A stretch of DNA of 56,865 nt from Photobacterium kishitanii (GTDB lineage: Bacteria; Pseudomonadota; Gammaproteobacteria; Enterobacterales; Vibrionaceae), in NCBI RefSeq assembly GCF_003026355.1, contig NZ_PYON01000025.1, positions 1-56,865 of the forward strand, in the 5' to 3' direction. Every line of letters starts with the position of its first letter. Within the stretch, counting starts at the first letter, position 1. A model generated the notes under the pieces. The model saw only the letters and a program-made list of their open reading frames with translations, was not told where the DNA came from and made no database searches. Shown here in pieces: positions 1 through 8,781 of the stretch. The translations under genes and the position numbers were made by a program.

Positions 1-837
1 ATAATAAATTTTTATGTACTAACAATTATTACAATAACTAAATAATAAGATATAGATCACATTAATAAGAATATATTTCTTTGTTAACATCAATATATAC
101 TTAGTCTTTAAGTGAGTTAGCTATCATGCTAACTCACCTAAGACCTTTATCTGCTATACATATTCTTTTTTCTAAAAACCTCTTAGATTAAAATTACAAT
201 AAGTCATACTTCTTTATTGATCTATCGTTATATTCAATCCTACCATTACACTGAAGCTAGTTATCGTATATTACTAAGTCGCGGGCTTAGTAATTAAGTG
301 TGGTGGTGATGATACGTTCGTAGACTTAAACATTTTGAAATGAAAGAAATTTAAATAACCTCTATCAGCGATTGTGGGTGCCACTAAGCAACAAACGTTA
401 TGTTCAACTTAACTAAAGCGAGTATATCTAAAACTCGATCAGACTTCTTATTCAAATAGGATACTTAGCTAGATAGTACCAACCATTGAACTCTTTGATG
501 GTTGATTGTCCTTAGTTATGTAAAAAATCCATCTTGTAAGTTGGTAATTCTTTCTGAGAAAAGAATGGCTTTATACATTTTGTATAAAAGAATTGTTTGC
601 TACAAAGCGGTTCAATAATGATAAGCGGTTTGATTTATTTTTAACTATTTATTTTCTTACATTAATTCGATTCAGATCACCGTAGTAAAGTTTTCGTGAT
701 GTTTTTTCAAATGTCCTGCAATGAGTTTTCTCATGCAGTTCTGTTTAATGTGATCCATATATATAGAAAATATGATTCTATTACTCATATTGATGAGTAT
801 CATAGAGTTAGCATATTTTTAGGATGATGTTGATGGA
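1..837. other. AT-rich stretch without a recognisable gene
   Basis: No convincing reading frame is visible on either strand. The only clear structure is a perfect 10-bp inverted repeat at 112-121 and 128-137 (GTGAGTTAGC, six-base loop). It could be the terminator of a gene to the left of the window, though it has no T-tract. A weaker hairpin (ATTCTTT / AAAGAAT type) lies near 547-567. Confidence 0.5.
112..137. terminator. perfect 10-bp hairpin, possible terminator
   Basis: GTGAGTTAGC at 112-121 pairs perfectly with GCTAACTCAC at 128-137 across a six-base loop. There is no U-run on either side, so a factor-independent terminator is only a guess. Confidence 0.3.
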
Positions 838-1140
838 ATGGATTTAATCTCGTTTTACGATAAAGCCTTGTCGGATGTAGCGACCTCACCTATCGGCCGA
901 AATATGCTATTGTCTCTTCTTGCTCATTTAAATACCGAGATCGTTGATGAGCACAGATTTGATGATGGTGCAGATTATGTGCAAGAGTGTGGTTTAAATG
1001 ACAAGCAGTGTGAAGCGGTAGCCTATGGGGTACATCACGTTATCTAGCGTGTATTCAAGGCCCACCTGGAACGGGAATAACCAAGGTTATAAGTTTAATT
1101 GCTCGTAGAAGCGGGTGAGCGCGTACCTATTATCAAGGTA
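838..1140 (+). pseudogene. relic of a superfamily 1 (UPF1-like) DNA/RNA helicase
   Basis: The first frame reads 69 codons and ends in NDKQCEAVAYGVHHVI followed by a stop at 1045-1047. One frame over, the DNA at about 1048-1122 continues as ACIQGPPGTGITKVISLIAR, which is the Walker A region of an AAA_11/UPF1-type helicase, where the motif is normally GPPGTGKT. A second frame change near 1115 restores EAGERV, again as in helicases. This gives at least two frameshifts, a damaged Walker A (Lys-Thr replaced by Ile-Thr) and loss of everything downstream. It is clearly a decayed fragment. The rest of the helicase is not in the window, so an old deletion or rearrangement joined this relic to malF. 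Confidence 0.75.
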
Positions 1141-1150
1141 TGTTCTTTTT

Positions 1151-1180
1151 TAGGGGAAGAGATTCCCCTATATTTTTATC
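1151..1180 (+). terminator. hairpin with T-rich tail upstream of malF
   Basis: TAGGGGAA (1151-1158), a GAGA loop and TTCCCCTA (1163-1170) form a perfect 8-bp stem followed by TATTTTTAT. It could be a rho-independent terminator. It could also be a remnant of the malE-malF intergenic hairpin, which in enterobacteria tunes malF expression relative to malE. Confidence 0.5.
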
Positions 1181-1291
1181 TGGATGTAGGATATTGATAT
1201 GGAGTTAGTTTAAGATCTCGAGCTATTTTAATCAAATAATAAAAATAAATCATTTAAATATAAGAAAGAAATTAAATGGTTTATTTTAAGT

Positions 1292-2842
1292 TTGATCGCC
1301 TTGGTAAATGGCTACGCGACAGTATTAATGTATGCACAAGGTAAAATTGCCTTTGCATTATTAACACTGGTATTGACAGCATTAGCGGTTTATATTTTTG
1401 GTAGCAGTAAAACCTATGCCCAACGTTATATCTATCCAGGTATTACTGGGATGATCATTTTCATTGTTTTCCCTCTTTTATATACGGTAAGTTTAGCTTT
1501 TACTAACTATAGTGCGACAAATCAATTAACGTTAGAGCGCACGCAGTCAATATTAGAGCAGCGTACATTCCAGGCTGGAAAAAGTTATAACTTTGAGTTG
1601 TATAAAGCTGGTGGCGGCTATCAAATTATTATCGATGATGATGGTAAATTGTTATCTACAGGATTAATTGATTTTAATAATAAATCGGTAAAATTAAAAC
1701 CAGTAGCAGAGGCTTTTGGTAATACAAAGCCGATAAAAAATTATAATGAATCACATCCTGTTGCTATTAAATTAGAAGCGATTGTTCAAGCTTTTGGTAA
1801 AAAATTACCCATCAAAGATATTGTTAAAAACCGAAGTCAAATTTCAAGTCTAATCTTGGAATTACCTGATGGTAATGAAATTCGAATGAGTGGCTTACGA
1901 AAATTTGCTGCTGATTATCCTTTATTTACAATGCAATCTGATAACGTCACATTATTAAATAATCAAACAGATCAGTTATATAAGCCGAATATGGATACGG
2001 GCTTTTACCAACCTGTTGATAGTAAGGGTGAATTTGTTGGTGAACATATTTCTCCTGGGTTTGTTGTTGATGTAGGTATAGATAACTTTAAACGTGTTAT
2101 TGAAGATGATGGTATCAAAGAACCATTTGTCGGTATCTTTATCTGGACGGTTGTTTTTGCCTTTTTAGCAGTAGCATTAACACTGATTGTTGGTATGGTG
2201 TTAGCGTGTATTGTGCAGTGGGAACCATTAAAAGGTAGTTGCTTATACCGTATTTTATTAATATTACCTTATGCCGTACCATCGTTTATTTCGATTCTTA
2301 TATTCAAAGGTTTATTTAACCAAATTTTTGGTGAGATAAACATGCTATTAAGTTCAATATTTGGAATTAAGCCAGCATGGTTTTCAGATCCTGTATTGTC
2401 ACGATTAATGGTTGTTATCGTGAATACATGGCTAGGTTTTCCTTATATGATGATCTTATGTATGGGATTATTAAAATCAATACCTGATGATTTATATGAG
2501 GCATCAGCGATTGATGGTGCAAGCCCATTCCAGAATTTTATAAAAATTACTGTACCATTAATGATTAAACCATTAACACCATTATTAATTGCATCATTTG
2601 CTTTTAACTTTAATAACTTTGTAATGATTCAGTTATTGACTGGTGGTGGTCCTAATATGGTGAATACATCAGAGCCTGCTGGTTATACCGATTTATTAGT
2701 AAGTTACACCTATCGTATTGCCTTTGAGGGCGGTGGTGGTCAAGACTTTGGCTTAGCAGGTGCAATAGCTACGATTATTTTCGTGATGGTGGCAGGTATG
2801 GCGTTACTTAATTTGAAATTTACTAAGTTGTCACAAGACTAA
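1292..2842 (+). CDS. malF: maltose/maltodextrin ABC transporter permease MalF (5' end in doubt)
   Basis: This is the inner-membrane permease that forms the maltose translocation path with MalG, fed by MalE and energised by MalK. The protein follows E. coli MalF throughout: LMYAQG and YPGITG early, the large periplasmic P2 loop (about residues 70-260), the [19 protein letters not shown] helix, and the cytoplasmic EAA loop with [14 protein letters not shown] (about 405-418). The start is a problem. The frame is open upstream only to a TAA at 1229-1231 and contains no ATG. A TTG at 1292 would cut into the first membrane helix, whose natural beginning (KWFILSLI) is encoded from about 1274. malE is not upstream; a helicase relic is. 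The gene is therefore probably 5'-truncated or uses a rare start such as ATT at 1271. malG follows after 10 bases. Confidence 0.9.
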   Translation: MIALVNGYATVLMYAQGKIAFALLTLVLTALAVYIFGSSKTYAQRYIYPGITGMIIFIVFPLLYTVSLAFTNYSATNQLTLERTQSILEQRTFQAGKSYNFELYKAGGGYQIIIDDDGKLLSTGLIDFNNKSVKLKPVAEAFGNTKPIKNYNESHPVAIKLEAIVQAFGKKLPIKDIVKNRSQISSLILELPDGNEIRMSGLRKFAADYPLFTMQSDNVTLLNNQTDQLYKPNMDTGFYQPVDSKGEFVGEHISPGFVVDVGIDNFKRVIEDDGIKEPFVGIFIWTVVFAFLAVALTLIVGMVLACIVQWEPLKGSCLYRILLILPYAVPSFISILIFKGLFNQIFGEINMLLSSIFGIKPAWFSDPVLSRLMVVIVNTWLGFPYMMILCMGLLKSIPDDLYEASAIDGASPFQNFIKITVPLMIKPLTPLLIASFAFNFNNFVMIQLLTGGGPNMVNTSEPAGYTDLLVSYTYRIAFEGGGGQDFGLAGAIATIIFVMVAGMALLNLKFTKLSQD

Positions 2843-2852
2843 GGAGTCGGTC

Positions 2853-3734
2853 ATGGCGATGGTACAATCTAAGTCATTAAAATATCGGTTATGGGCAACA
2901 CACTTAGTGTTGTGGTTGTTTCTCGTGATCACAATATTTCCTTTATTAATGATTATTGCAATATCGTTCCGTGAGGGTAATTTTTCAGGAGGGGAGTTAA
3001 TTCCAAGTAATCCAACATTAGATCATTGGAAACTCGCACTAGGTATTACAGTAGAACATGCTGATGGTTCAATAACACCACCATTTCCAGTATTATTGTG
3101 GTTGTGGAATACCATCAAAATCGCGACGATCACCTCTATATTGATTGTAGCGATGTCAACGACCAGTGCCTATGCGTTTGCTCGATTACGTTTTGCGGGT
3201 AAAGAAAATATCTTAAAAGGGATGATGATTTTTCAAATGTTCCCTGCAGTATTGGCGTTGGTGGCATTGTACGCATTGTTTGATCGATTAGGACAATATA
3301 TTCCATTCCTTGGTTTAAATACTCATGGTGGATTGATATTTGCGTACTTAGGCGGTATTGCGTTGCATGTTTGGACGATTAAAGGTTATTTTGAAACAAT
3401 CGATCATTCATTAGAAGAGGCTGCAGCTTTAGATGGAGCAACACCATGGCAGGCATTTAGATTGGTTCTATTACCTTTATCTGTGCCTATTTTAGCGGTA
3501 GTCTTTATCTTATCGTTTATTAGTGTTGTAACAGAAGTTCCTGTGGCATCAACACTGTTATCTGATGTTAATAATTACACGCTAGCCGTTGGGATGCAGC
3601 AATACTTGTACCCTCAAAATTATTTATGGGGTGACTTTGCGGCAGTGTTATCTGCTTTACCTATTACGATAGTCTTTTTACTTGCTCAGAAATTTTTGGT
3701 TGGTGGTTTAACTTCTGGTGGGGTAAAAGGATAA
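2853..3734 (+). CDS. malG: maltose/maltodextrin ABC transporter permease MalG
   Basis: This is the second permease of the MalFGK2 importer. It has 293 residues, close to E. coli MalG (296). It carries an N-terminal membrane helix (about 15-38), the MalG periplasmic segment with HWKLALG, and the EAA loop [15 protein letters not shown] (about 188-202) that docks on MalK. The C-terminus [12 protein letters not shown] is of the MalG type; in E. coli this tail reaches towards the binding site. The ATG at 2853 has a strong AAGGAG ribosome site right after the malF stop, so the two genes are co-transcribed. A rho-independent terminator follows. malK and malE are not in the window. Confidence 0.96.
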   Translation: MAMVQSKSLKYRLWATHLVLWLFLVITIFPLLMIIAISFREGNFSGGELIPSNPTLDHWKLALGITVEHADGSITPPFPVLLWLWNTIKIATITSILIVAMSTTSAYAFARLRFAGKENILKGMMIFQMFPAVLALVALYALFDRLGQYIPFLGLNTHGGLIFAYLGGIALHVWTIKGYFETIDHSLEEAAALDGATPWQAFRLVLLPLSVPILAVVFILSFISVVTEVPVASTLLSDVNNYTLAVGMQQYLYPQNYLWGDFAAVLSALPITIVFLLAQKFLVGGLTSGGVKG

Positions 3735-3756
3735 AAATACGAAATTATTAATAAAA

Positions 3757-3784
3757 GGGCTCTCTCATAGAGCTCTTTTTATTT
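3757..3784 (+). terminator. rho-independent terminator of malFG
   Basis: GGGCTCT (3757-3763), loop CTCAT and AGAGCTC (3769-3775) make a 7-bp stem with one G-U pair. It is preceded by four A's and followed by TTTTTATTTT. Confidence 0.85.
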
Positions 3785-3808
3785 TAAATTGATTTTAATA
3801 TTTGGTTA

Positions 3809-5038
3809 TTATTTTCCATTTAAATATCCATAATTACTCTGTGCAGCTTTTTTAATATATGTACTCCACCAGCCCATAATCTCTTTACGCTGCTCTAAAT
3901 AATCCGAGCGGTTGTAACTTGCCCTTACTTCATTTTGATCTGCATGTGATAAACACGCTTCAATAAGCAAACTATCAAATCCTTGTTCGTGAAGTGCGAT
4001 AGAAGCGACTGAGCGCAGCCCATGAGCGACTAATTCATCTTTTAACCCTAGGCTACGCTTAATAGCGGCATTCGCTGTAAATAGGCTTACATGACTATTC
4101 GTGTCACGCTCACCAGGGAAGACATAATCGTACAGCTCACTCTGCGGACGTATCTGATCTAAGATCTCGATCGCTTGTGGTGTTAACGGTATACGGTGCG
4201 CTTTTCGACGCTTCATATTTTCAGCTGGAATCGTCCATACTCGATTTTCTAAGTCAATATCAGCCCAACGAGTTGTTGCTGCTTCTTTGGGCCTAGTCAT
4301 AGTATGCAATTGCCACAGAATGAGTAATTTAGTTTTAATTTGGATTCTTGCGCATGCATTTAGGCGCTCTAAAAAGTCAGGCAGTTGCTCTGGCCGTATT
4401 GTTGGCATGTGTAATACGGTATTTTTGCGAAATACTTTAATGATCTTAGCCAGTGGGTTGGCATGAATTAAACCGTGGTTAACCGCAAAATCCATTATCT
4501 GATTAACACTCTGGCATATTCTTTTAACGGTTGAATATTTACCATCTTTTTCTAATGGTCGTAATACCGCAATAGTACCAACAGCATTAATTGCAGTGAT
4601 TGGTGTTTTGCCAATATGGGGGAAGATATATTTATCTAATGTACGCCATTCACGGTAAGCGTGTTCGGGCGTGATGTTGTCCTTTTTGCGCTCAAACCAT
4701 AATTCAGCGATAGTTAAAAAGGTATCTGCTTGTTGTTTGCGAGCTTCTAGCTTTTTGGTTTGCTCAAATGACTTTGGGTTTATGTGTTGTGCTAATAGCT
4801 CACGATACTCAACCGCTTTTGTGCGTGCATTTGCTAGTGATAGATCAGGATAAGTACCTAGCGTGAGTTTCTGTGTTTTATTTGTTACAGGGTCATTATA
4901 TTTAAACTGCCATGATTTAGTGCCAGCAGGGCGTACACGAAGCTGTAATCCATTACCATCTGATAGGGTAAATTCCTTGCCTGTTGCTGCTATAGTTTTC
5001 ACTTTTCTATCAGTAAGACGTGTCACTTGACGAGCCAT
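3809..5038 (-). CDS. tyrosine recombinase/integrase (P4 type, DUF4102 N-terminus)
   Basis: This is a site-specific recombinase of the kind that inserts genomic islands. It has 409 residues, a normal length for the family. Residues 1-90 form the DUF4102/arm-binding domain (LTDRKVKTIA, LSDGNGLQLRV, LGTYPDLSLANAR). The catalytic domain keeps the full set: Arg249 in MTRPKEA, His339 and Arg342 in HGLR, His365 in LSHAD and the nucleophile Tyr375 in ASYNRSDY. The ATG is preceded by GAGG at a suitable distance. It is convergent with malG. No tRNA or tmRNA is visible beside it, which is unusual for this family. Related broken copies lie at 5771-5920 and 35841-35930, one next to it and one beyond the T6SS region. 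It appears intact and could still be active. Confidence 0.95.
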   Translation of the reverse strand: MARQVTRLTDRKVKTIAATGKEFTLSDGNGLQLRVRPAGTKSWQFKYNDPVTNKTQKLTLGTYPDLSLANARTKAVEYRELLAQHINPKSFEQTKKLEARKQQADTFLTIAELWFERKKDNITPEHAYREWRTLDKYIFPHIGKTPITAINAVGTIAVLRPLEKDGKYSTVKRICQSVNQIMDFAVNHGLIHANPLAKIIKVFRKNTVLHMPTIRPEQLPDFLERLNACARIQIKTKLLILWQLHTMTRPKEAATTRWADIDLENRVWTIPAENMKRRKAHRIPLTPQAIEILDQIRPQSELYDYVFPGERDTNSHVSLFTANAAIKRSLGLKDELVAHGLRSVASIALHEQGFDSLLIEACLSHADQNEVRASYNRSDYLEQRKEIMGWWSTYIKKAAQSNYGYLNGK

Positions 5039-5522
5039 ATTCGTAACCTCAAAACTAGACTTCGCCAGTATATATTAGTTTCGATTTATGGGGTACATCA
5101 TGGGGTACTAAAAGTGTTGGCTTGGGGTATTATTTAGTGGATTTCAGTGGACGATAAACTATACTTAACTTGTTGATTGATAGTGTTAAATGTGGTTTTT
5201 ATTAAACATCAATGGACGTGGTATTTTTAGTCCCTGGAACCACTGAATTGTTTGACTACTCATTTGATTTTTATACTCTTTATTTTTCTAGTTAACCTAT
5301 GGAGTACAACCAGAGGCACTAAAATTTACTGTAAACGATAGCAGTGGGCATCATTTTCTATCCACACTGGTAATGCTGCTATCGGTTACATACAAATACT
5401 TATCACTGAGTTTACCATAACTGCTAGGGGATGCTTGCCCGTTAATGTATTTAGACGTGACAGCACCGTAAGCATGGTCAGTAATTGTTCGGTAGCTATT
5501 GTCAGTAGTTAATGCTCAGGTG
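5039..5522. other. recombinase upstream region with GGGGTA repeats and an inverted repeat
   Basis: No gene is seen. Three direct copies of GGGGTA lie at 5090-5095, 5102-5107 and 5124-5129, immediately upstream of the recombinase gene. Such short direct repeats are candidates for arm-type binding sites or autoregulation. A 15-bp inverted repeat with one mismatch follows at 5330-5344 and 5376-5390. The rest is featureless. Confidence 0.45.
5330..5390. repeat. 15-bp imperfect inverted repeat
   Basis: TGTAAACGATAGCAG at 5330-5344 is the reverse complement of CTGCTATCGGTTACA at 5376-5390 except for one base, with a 31-base spacer. Its function is unknown. Its place beside a recombinase makes an attachment or end structure possible, but no known core site is recognised. 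Confidence 0.5.
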
Positions 5523-5757
5523 CTATTGTTCAGTCGCAGCTAAGGCTTGTTGCCAGATATTAACTAAGCTTTGATCAAATAAGTAAAAGCTAATATCGAG
5601 TTGTTTAAATGCAGTCTCACTACAGACGTTAATTGCAACGGTGGCTGCTTATGCTGGTGGATAACGATAAATGCCACATGAGATAGCAGGGAAGGCAATA
5701 GACTGGCATTGACGGCTAATAGCCAGTTGCAGTGAATGTCGATAATTGCCTTCCATA
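5523..5757 (-). pseudogene. decayed macro-domain (ADP-ribose-binding) protein
   Basis: Read on the minus strand, the segment gives YRHSLQLAISRQ, then SIAFPAISCGIYRYPP, then after an in-frame stop (TAA) AATVAINV, DISFYLFDQSLVNIWQQAL and a terminal stop. The AFPAISCGIYRYP block is the signature loop of YmdB/Poa1-type macro domains, which hydrolyse O-acetyl-ADP-ribose or remove ADP-ribose. The N-terminal two-thirds of the domain, with the substrate Asn/Asp residues, is absent, and an internal stop interrupts the rest. It is a remnant, not a working gene. Confidence 0.75.
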
Positions 5758-5770
5758 ATGTTTATTGTCG

Positions 5771-5920
5771 CTCAATACGGTGTTTTTTCGAGAGACTTTA
5801 ATGATTATTGTTAATGTGTTGGTATGTATTAAACTGAGGTCAACCGCAAAATCCATAATTTGATTAACTCTTTGATATATTCTTTTTAACGGTTGAATCT
5901 TTATTATCTTTTTCTAATGT
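5771..5920 (-). pseudogene. internal fragment of a second tyrosine recombinase
   Basis: The DNA at 5771-5920 is a diverged copy of 4411-4555 inside the intact recombinase gene. The stretches TCAACCGCAAAATCCAT, TTTTTAACGGTTGAAT and ATCTTTTTCTAATG can be aligned base by base. It corresponds to about residues 163-212 (QSVNQIMDFAVNHGLIHANP) and contains frame-breaking indels. Both ends are missing. It shows that this locus has received more than one related element. Confidence 0.8.
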
Positions 5921-6017
5921 GTGCTATTCACTGTGGATATGTAGAAGAGTATCAATTGTGCAATGATTTATTATTAATTAGCAGAGATACTGCTTTGAAT
6001 TATATAGTATTCAATAC

Positions 6018-6371
6018 CTATTTGAGTAGCTTACCTTTTACATTATTAAACATTGATAATAGCCGTTGGTGGTCGAGGAGGTGTTGTTGAATAAATTGTC
6101 GACATACAATGACTCGTTTAGTGTAATCCTCGGGTAGAAGGAGGTTTAGCTCGTGTGCAATAGTTTGAGCGTGTTTGATCTCTTGTGCCGATGGCGGTGT
6201 TAACGCTTCCGGAATAGCTTTTATAATAGAGGTTTCTAATGCTTCAGAAAATCCTCGCCATGTAGTTAGGTCAATACGAGTTTCATCCGTTAACGATAAT
6301 AAAGCCTGTTGTTGTTCTGAGACGGTAAAGTGATAAGTAATTTTTCCAAGTTTAAATTCAATGATATTCAT
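6018..6371 (-). CDS. hypothetical protein, 117 residues
   Basis: I do not recognise this protein. It is predicted soluble, mostly helical, without signal peptide or membrane segment, and slightly acidic in the middle (HELNLLLPEDYTKR). It begins MNIIEFKLGKITYHF and has one cysteine. It lies downstream of hcp copy A on the same strand, but the hcp terminator (6516-6546) separates them. No strong ribosome site is visible before the ATG. Length and coding texture suggest a real gene. A link to the T6SS (for example as an orphan immunity protein) is possible but has no direct support. Confidence 0.55.
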   Translation of the reverse strand: MNIIEFKLGKITYHFTVSEQQQALLSLTDETRIDLTTWRGFSEALETSIIKAIPEALTPPSAQEIKHAQTIAHELNLLLPEDYTKRVIVCRQFIQQHLLDHQRLLSMFNNVKGKLLK

Positions 6372-6515
6372 AATAGAGTCATGTTAATAATACTGTTATT
6401 TATAGTAAATATATGCTGAAAGAGAAGAGAAAATAGATAGCTAATTTCTTATAATAATTCATCGTTTAAGCTTTATTTAAGTATTCAATTAATGCCTTAG
6501 CAAAGACATAAACGA

Positions 6516-6546
6516 TAAAAGCCCGCACTGTCGGAACAGTACGGGC
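6516..6546 (-). terminator. rho-independent terminator of hcp copy A
   Basis: On the minus strand an 11-bp stem (GCCCGTACTGT / ACAGTGCGGGC, one G-U pair) with loop TCCG is followed by TTTTAT. It ends the hcp message. The same element follows copy B. Confidence 0.9.
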
Positions 6547-6563
6547 AATAGTTATACTTAGAA

Positions 6564-7082
6564 TTACGCTTCTAGCGGCGCACGCCAGTCATCAGCACCT
6601 GAAGTACCTGAAACAGTGTGATCCCAATTAATTTTGCGGTAAGCCATAGAGATTTCAATCAGTTGAGTAAAATCAGCTTTGGTTGAGTCTTGGCAATGTG
6701 GCATTTGATTATCAATATTAACAATCGTTGCGTCTGTTAACGTTGTTGTGAAGTAGTGCTCTTGCTTACCTTCAACAGAAGTGCGGTACCACTTAAGTTC
6801 AACGGTTGGTAGCATTTCACCCGATGCTAATGAGTTGTACATTAGCGGAACCGCTTTGTTCAATGCCACAGTAAATTTAAAAGGCTTATGGACACGTTGG
6901 CCAGCAGGTTGACCTGACTGTGGGTCAGTTGGCACTGTTACGACATGCTTAAATTCTTGCACTAGCATTTGGTCTTCATGACCTTCAACGTAAATGTTAC
7001 CCACAGAATCGGCAGTGAATGCGCCTGCAGTGATATTGCCCTGAGTTTGGCCTTGGATAGAGATATAACAAGGAGTTGGCAT
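6564..7082 (-). CDS. hcp: T6SS inner tube protein Hcp, copy A
   Basis: Hcp hexamers stack into the tube fired by the type VI machine and also carry some effectors. The 172-residue protein has the family hallmarks: MPTPCYISIQGQTQGNI at the start, VEGHEDQM, then KPFKFTVALNKAVPLMYN and the closing IEISMAYRKINWDH. It differs from copy B (15049-15567) by a single noticed residue (Val instead of Ile at about residue 48). There is no C-terminal extension, so it is a structural Hcp. It has its own sigma-54 promoter at 7128-7143 and its own terminator, so it is a single-gene transcript expressed with the rest of the regulon. Confidence 0.97.
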   Translation of the reverse strand: MPTPCYISIQGQTQGNITAGAFTADSVGNIYVEGHEDQMLVQEFKHVVTVPTDPQSGQPAGQRVHKPFKFTVALNKAVPLMYNSLASGEMLPTVELKWYRTSVEGKQEHYFTTTLTDATIVNIDNQMPHCQDSTKADFTQLIEISMAYRKINWDHTVSGTSGADDWRAPLEA

Positions 7083-7127
7083 TGTAATGTCCTTTATATT
7101 TTAAAGTTAGGATGTGTGCGTACACAT

Positions 7128-7143
7128 AGCAGGATGCATGCCA
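7128..7143 (-). promoter_or_regulatory. sigma-54 promoter of hcp copy A
   Basis: On the minus strand the sequence reads TGGCATGCATCCTGCT, with the invariant GG (-24) and GC (-12) ten bases apart. The one departure from TGGCAC is the sixth base. It lies about 45 bases upstream of the hcp ATG, with a cluster of activator-type dyads 70-165 bases further up. Confidence 0.75.
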
Positions 7144-7215
7144 ATAATAATAATATTTTAAGTTACTGTTTTTAAATGTAATTTAATGATATTAATTTAT
7201 AGGGAAACTGATGTA

Positions 7216-7291
7216 GGCGAGTTGTTGCTTATATCGGGCAAAATATTGCTCAGTGGGCCACTTATTGCTCATACTGAGCGATATATTGCTT
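7216..7291. promoter_or_regulatory. four tandem 16-bp dyads, putative VasH enhancer sites
   Basis: Four copies of an imperfect palindrome RRGCAA-N4-TTGCYY start at about 7215, 7236, 7255 and 7276. The best copy is GGGCAAAATATTGCTC. Centres are about 20 bp apart, two helical turns, so all face the same side. The cluster lies between the divergent sigma-54 promoters of hcp A and the VasL-like gene and could serve both. The same dyad occurs at 15710-15766 and 16263-16278. Binding by VasH is an inference. Confidence 0.65.
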
Positions 7292-7349
7292 AAAAGAACT
7301 CTTTTGTATAAGTACTCCATTAATATCAATGAGTTATGTGATTACCACT

Positions 7350-7365
7350 TGGCTCAATAATTGCA
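7350..7365 (+). promoter_or_regulatory. sigma-54 promoter of the vasL-like gene
   Basis: TGGCTCAATAATTGCA matches the -24/-12 consensus TGGCAC-N5-TTGCA, with GG at 7351-7352 and GC at 7363-7364. It lies about 87 bases before the start at 7452. The four dyads at 7216-7291 are 60-135 bases upstream, a normal enhancer distance. Confidence 0.75.
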
Positions 7366-7451
7366 TAAATATAGTTTATTGTGGACGGTAACGGAATAAT
7401 GTATGCCTTCCGCGCAGTTTTTTGATCTATTTTTACGGGGAGTAATAACCA

Positions 7452-8726
7452 TTGAGTACGATGGGATTTTATCAGAGTCGGCAATTTAAGTTTGTGGATG
7501 ATGAAAGCAAACTTAGAAATTCTACAAGATATCAATTAATTAGAGATGAGATCAATCGTCTTAACAATCCATCTTATGGAAAAATTGATTGGGATAAAAT
7601 CAAGATGTTGTGTGAGGATCTTGCTCGAACTGACGGGTTAAACTTTCTGACAACACTCTATTATACGACTGCATTGGTCAAAGAACAGGGGGTGAGTGGG
7701 CTTGCAAATGGGCTTGAACTTCAACTTGCTGCGTTAATGCATCTCTATGAAAATAAAGATGTTAACCTAGTTAAATGTGCAGATCTCTATCGCTGGATGA
7801 TTGCCAGAATAGGTGATGAGTTACGTCGATTAGAGCCTAAAGAATCACAGCTTAAGGATCTTTACCGTTGTGAACGTTGCTGTAAAGAAATTTATGAACT
7901 ATTTTTAGACGTACATCCTCAACATGTTCCTGATTTAGAAGCCATTAGTTATGTGATTTTTGAACATGTCGATTATCTTGAAGGTAAGTTAAAGCTAATA
8001 GAGGCAGATAAACAAAATCATATTAATGAGCAACAAGATATCCCGCCTAAATTACCTCTGCGTAATAAACATCGCATACGCTTGTCTTGGGTGTTTTGCT
8101 TAGGTTTGTTATTAGGATTATCAGTTTTTGCTGTTAAAGACTATTTGAGATCCACAACAAATTCATTGCTAAAGCGAGTTACGGCAGAGAAGTTAGAAGC
8201 TCAAGTACTTACTTCAGAGCAAATTGCTCAATTGCAGCATCAATATTCTCCCTCTGTATTCACCGATAATAAGGCGATTATTATTCCTTTATATTTGCGT
8301 CAAGTGAATGATGAAATTAATGCATTATTTGGTAAGAATATAGCTCAAGCATTTTCTTTGATGGATACCGTTAAGCAACTGTATCCTAATGATGCACAAA
8401 TAGAACAACATCAGCAGTATATTGCAGATATTCGAGAGCGATTTGAGACACAATATCGGCGCTTTAAAACAGCTAGAACCAATATTGCAAATTTACAACA
8501 AACGATGAATCAAAGTCGAAGCAATAAGTTGGCTTCACTTTCAGAAGAAATTAACGACTATGCAATTGGTTTATCACCTGTTTATGGAAGAATCAGTTAT
8601 ATTGAGCAACAAATAGTTAATAAGAATCAGTCAGAAGTACAAAAAGAGCTTCAACAACTTGATAGTGAAATAAAAGGGTTAAAATTAAAATTTTCACAAT
8701 TAACAGATCAAAGTAAAAATATTTAA
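7452..8726 (+). CDS. vasL: VasL-like T6SS protein (ImpA N-terminal domain, membrane-anchored)
   Basis: This is an accessory TssA-family protein. Residues 1-180 resemble the ImpA N-terminal/VasL domain (NPSYGKIDWDKIKMLCEDLA, then a Leu-rich helical stretch with LANGLELQLAALM). A single membrane helix follows at about 215-235 (LSWVFCLGLLLGLSVFAV), then a long, charged, coiled-coil-like periplasmic or extended part rich in Gln and Glu (about 280-424). Membrane-bound TssA-like proteins of this type are thought to act at the membrane end of the sheath. The TTG at 7452 is chosen because GGGGAG precedes it by about 9 bases; an in-frame ATG at 7461 is too far. Unlike in V. cholerae, the gene is not at the end of the main operon but in the satellite module under its own sigma-54 promoter. 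Confidence 0.8.
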   Translation: MSTMGFYQSRQFKFVDDESKLRNSTRYQLIRDEINRLNNPSYGKIDWDKIKMLCEDLARTDGLNFLTTLYYTTALVKEQGVSGLANGLELQLAALMHLYENKDVNLVKCADLYRWMIARIGDELRRLEPKESQLKDLYRCERCCKEIYELFLDVHPQHVPDLEAISYVIFEHVDYLEGKLKLIEADKQNHINEQQDIPPKLPLRNKHRIRLSWVFCLGLLLGLSVFAVKDYLRSTTNSLLKRVTAEKLEAQVLTSEQIAQLQHQYSPSVFTDNKAIIIPLYLRQVNDEINALFGKNIAQAFSLMDTVKQLYPNDAQIEQHQQYIADIRERFETQYRRFKTARTNIANLQQTMNQSRSNKLASLSEEINDYAIGLSPVYGRISYIEQQIVNKNQSEVQKELQQLDSEIKGLKLKFSQLTDQSKNI

Positions 8727-8781
8727 ATGCTATTAGCGTTGTTTAATGAATGGATACGAATAGGGAAGGTTGGGTTAAGTG

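Larger units (their letters stand above)
6485..7094. repeat. 610-bp direct repeat, copy A (hcp unit)
   Basis: This segment and 14970-15579 are nearly identical over 610 bp. They cover the hcp coding sequence, its ribosome site and its terminator. I noticed only scattered single-base differences. Similarity stops abruptly just upstream of the ribosome site, so the two promoters differ. Confidence 0.92.

Noticed and set aside
5330..5390. inverted repeat considered as an integron attC site
   Set aside because: The typical GTTRRRY/RYYYAAC core pairs at both ends are not present and no integron integrase or cassette array is nearby.
5230..5400. search for a tRNA or tmRNA 3' end as attachment site beside the recombinase
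   Set aside because: No CCA-ending acceptor stem or T-loop (GGTTCAA type) was found near either end of the recombinase gene.
5893..6090. 65-codon plus-strand frame
   Set aside because: It overlaps the recombinase relic and the end of the 117-residue gene. Its start lies in relic DNA, and it is chance open sequence.
7216..7291. tandem repeats considered as a small CRISPR array
   Set aside because: The units are 16-bp degenerate palindromes with 3-5 base gaps, there are no spacers of uniform 30-base length and no cas genes. Their place upstream of sigma-54 promoters fits enhancer sites.
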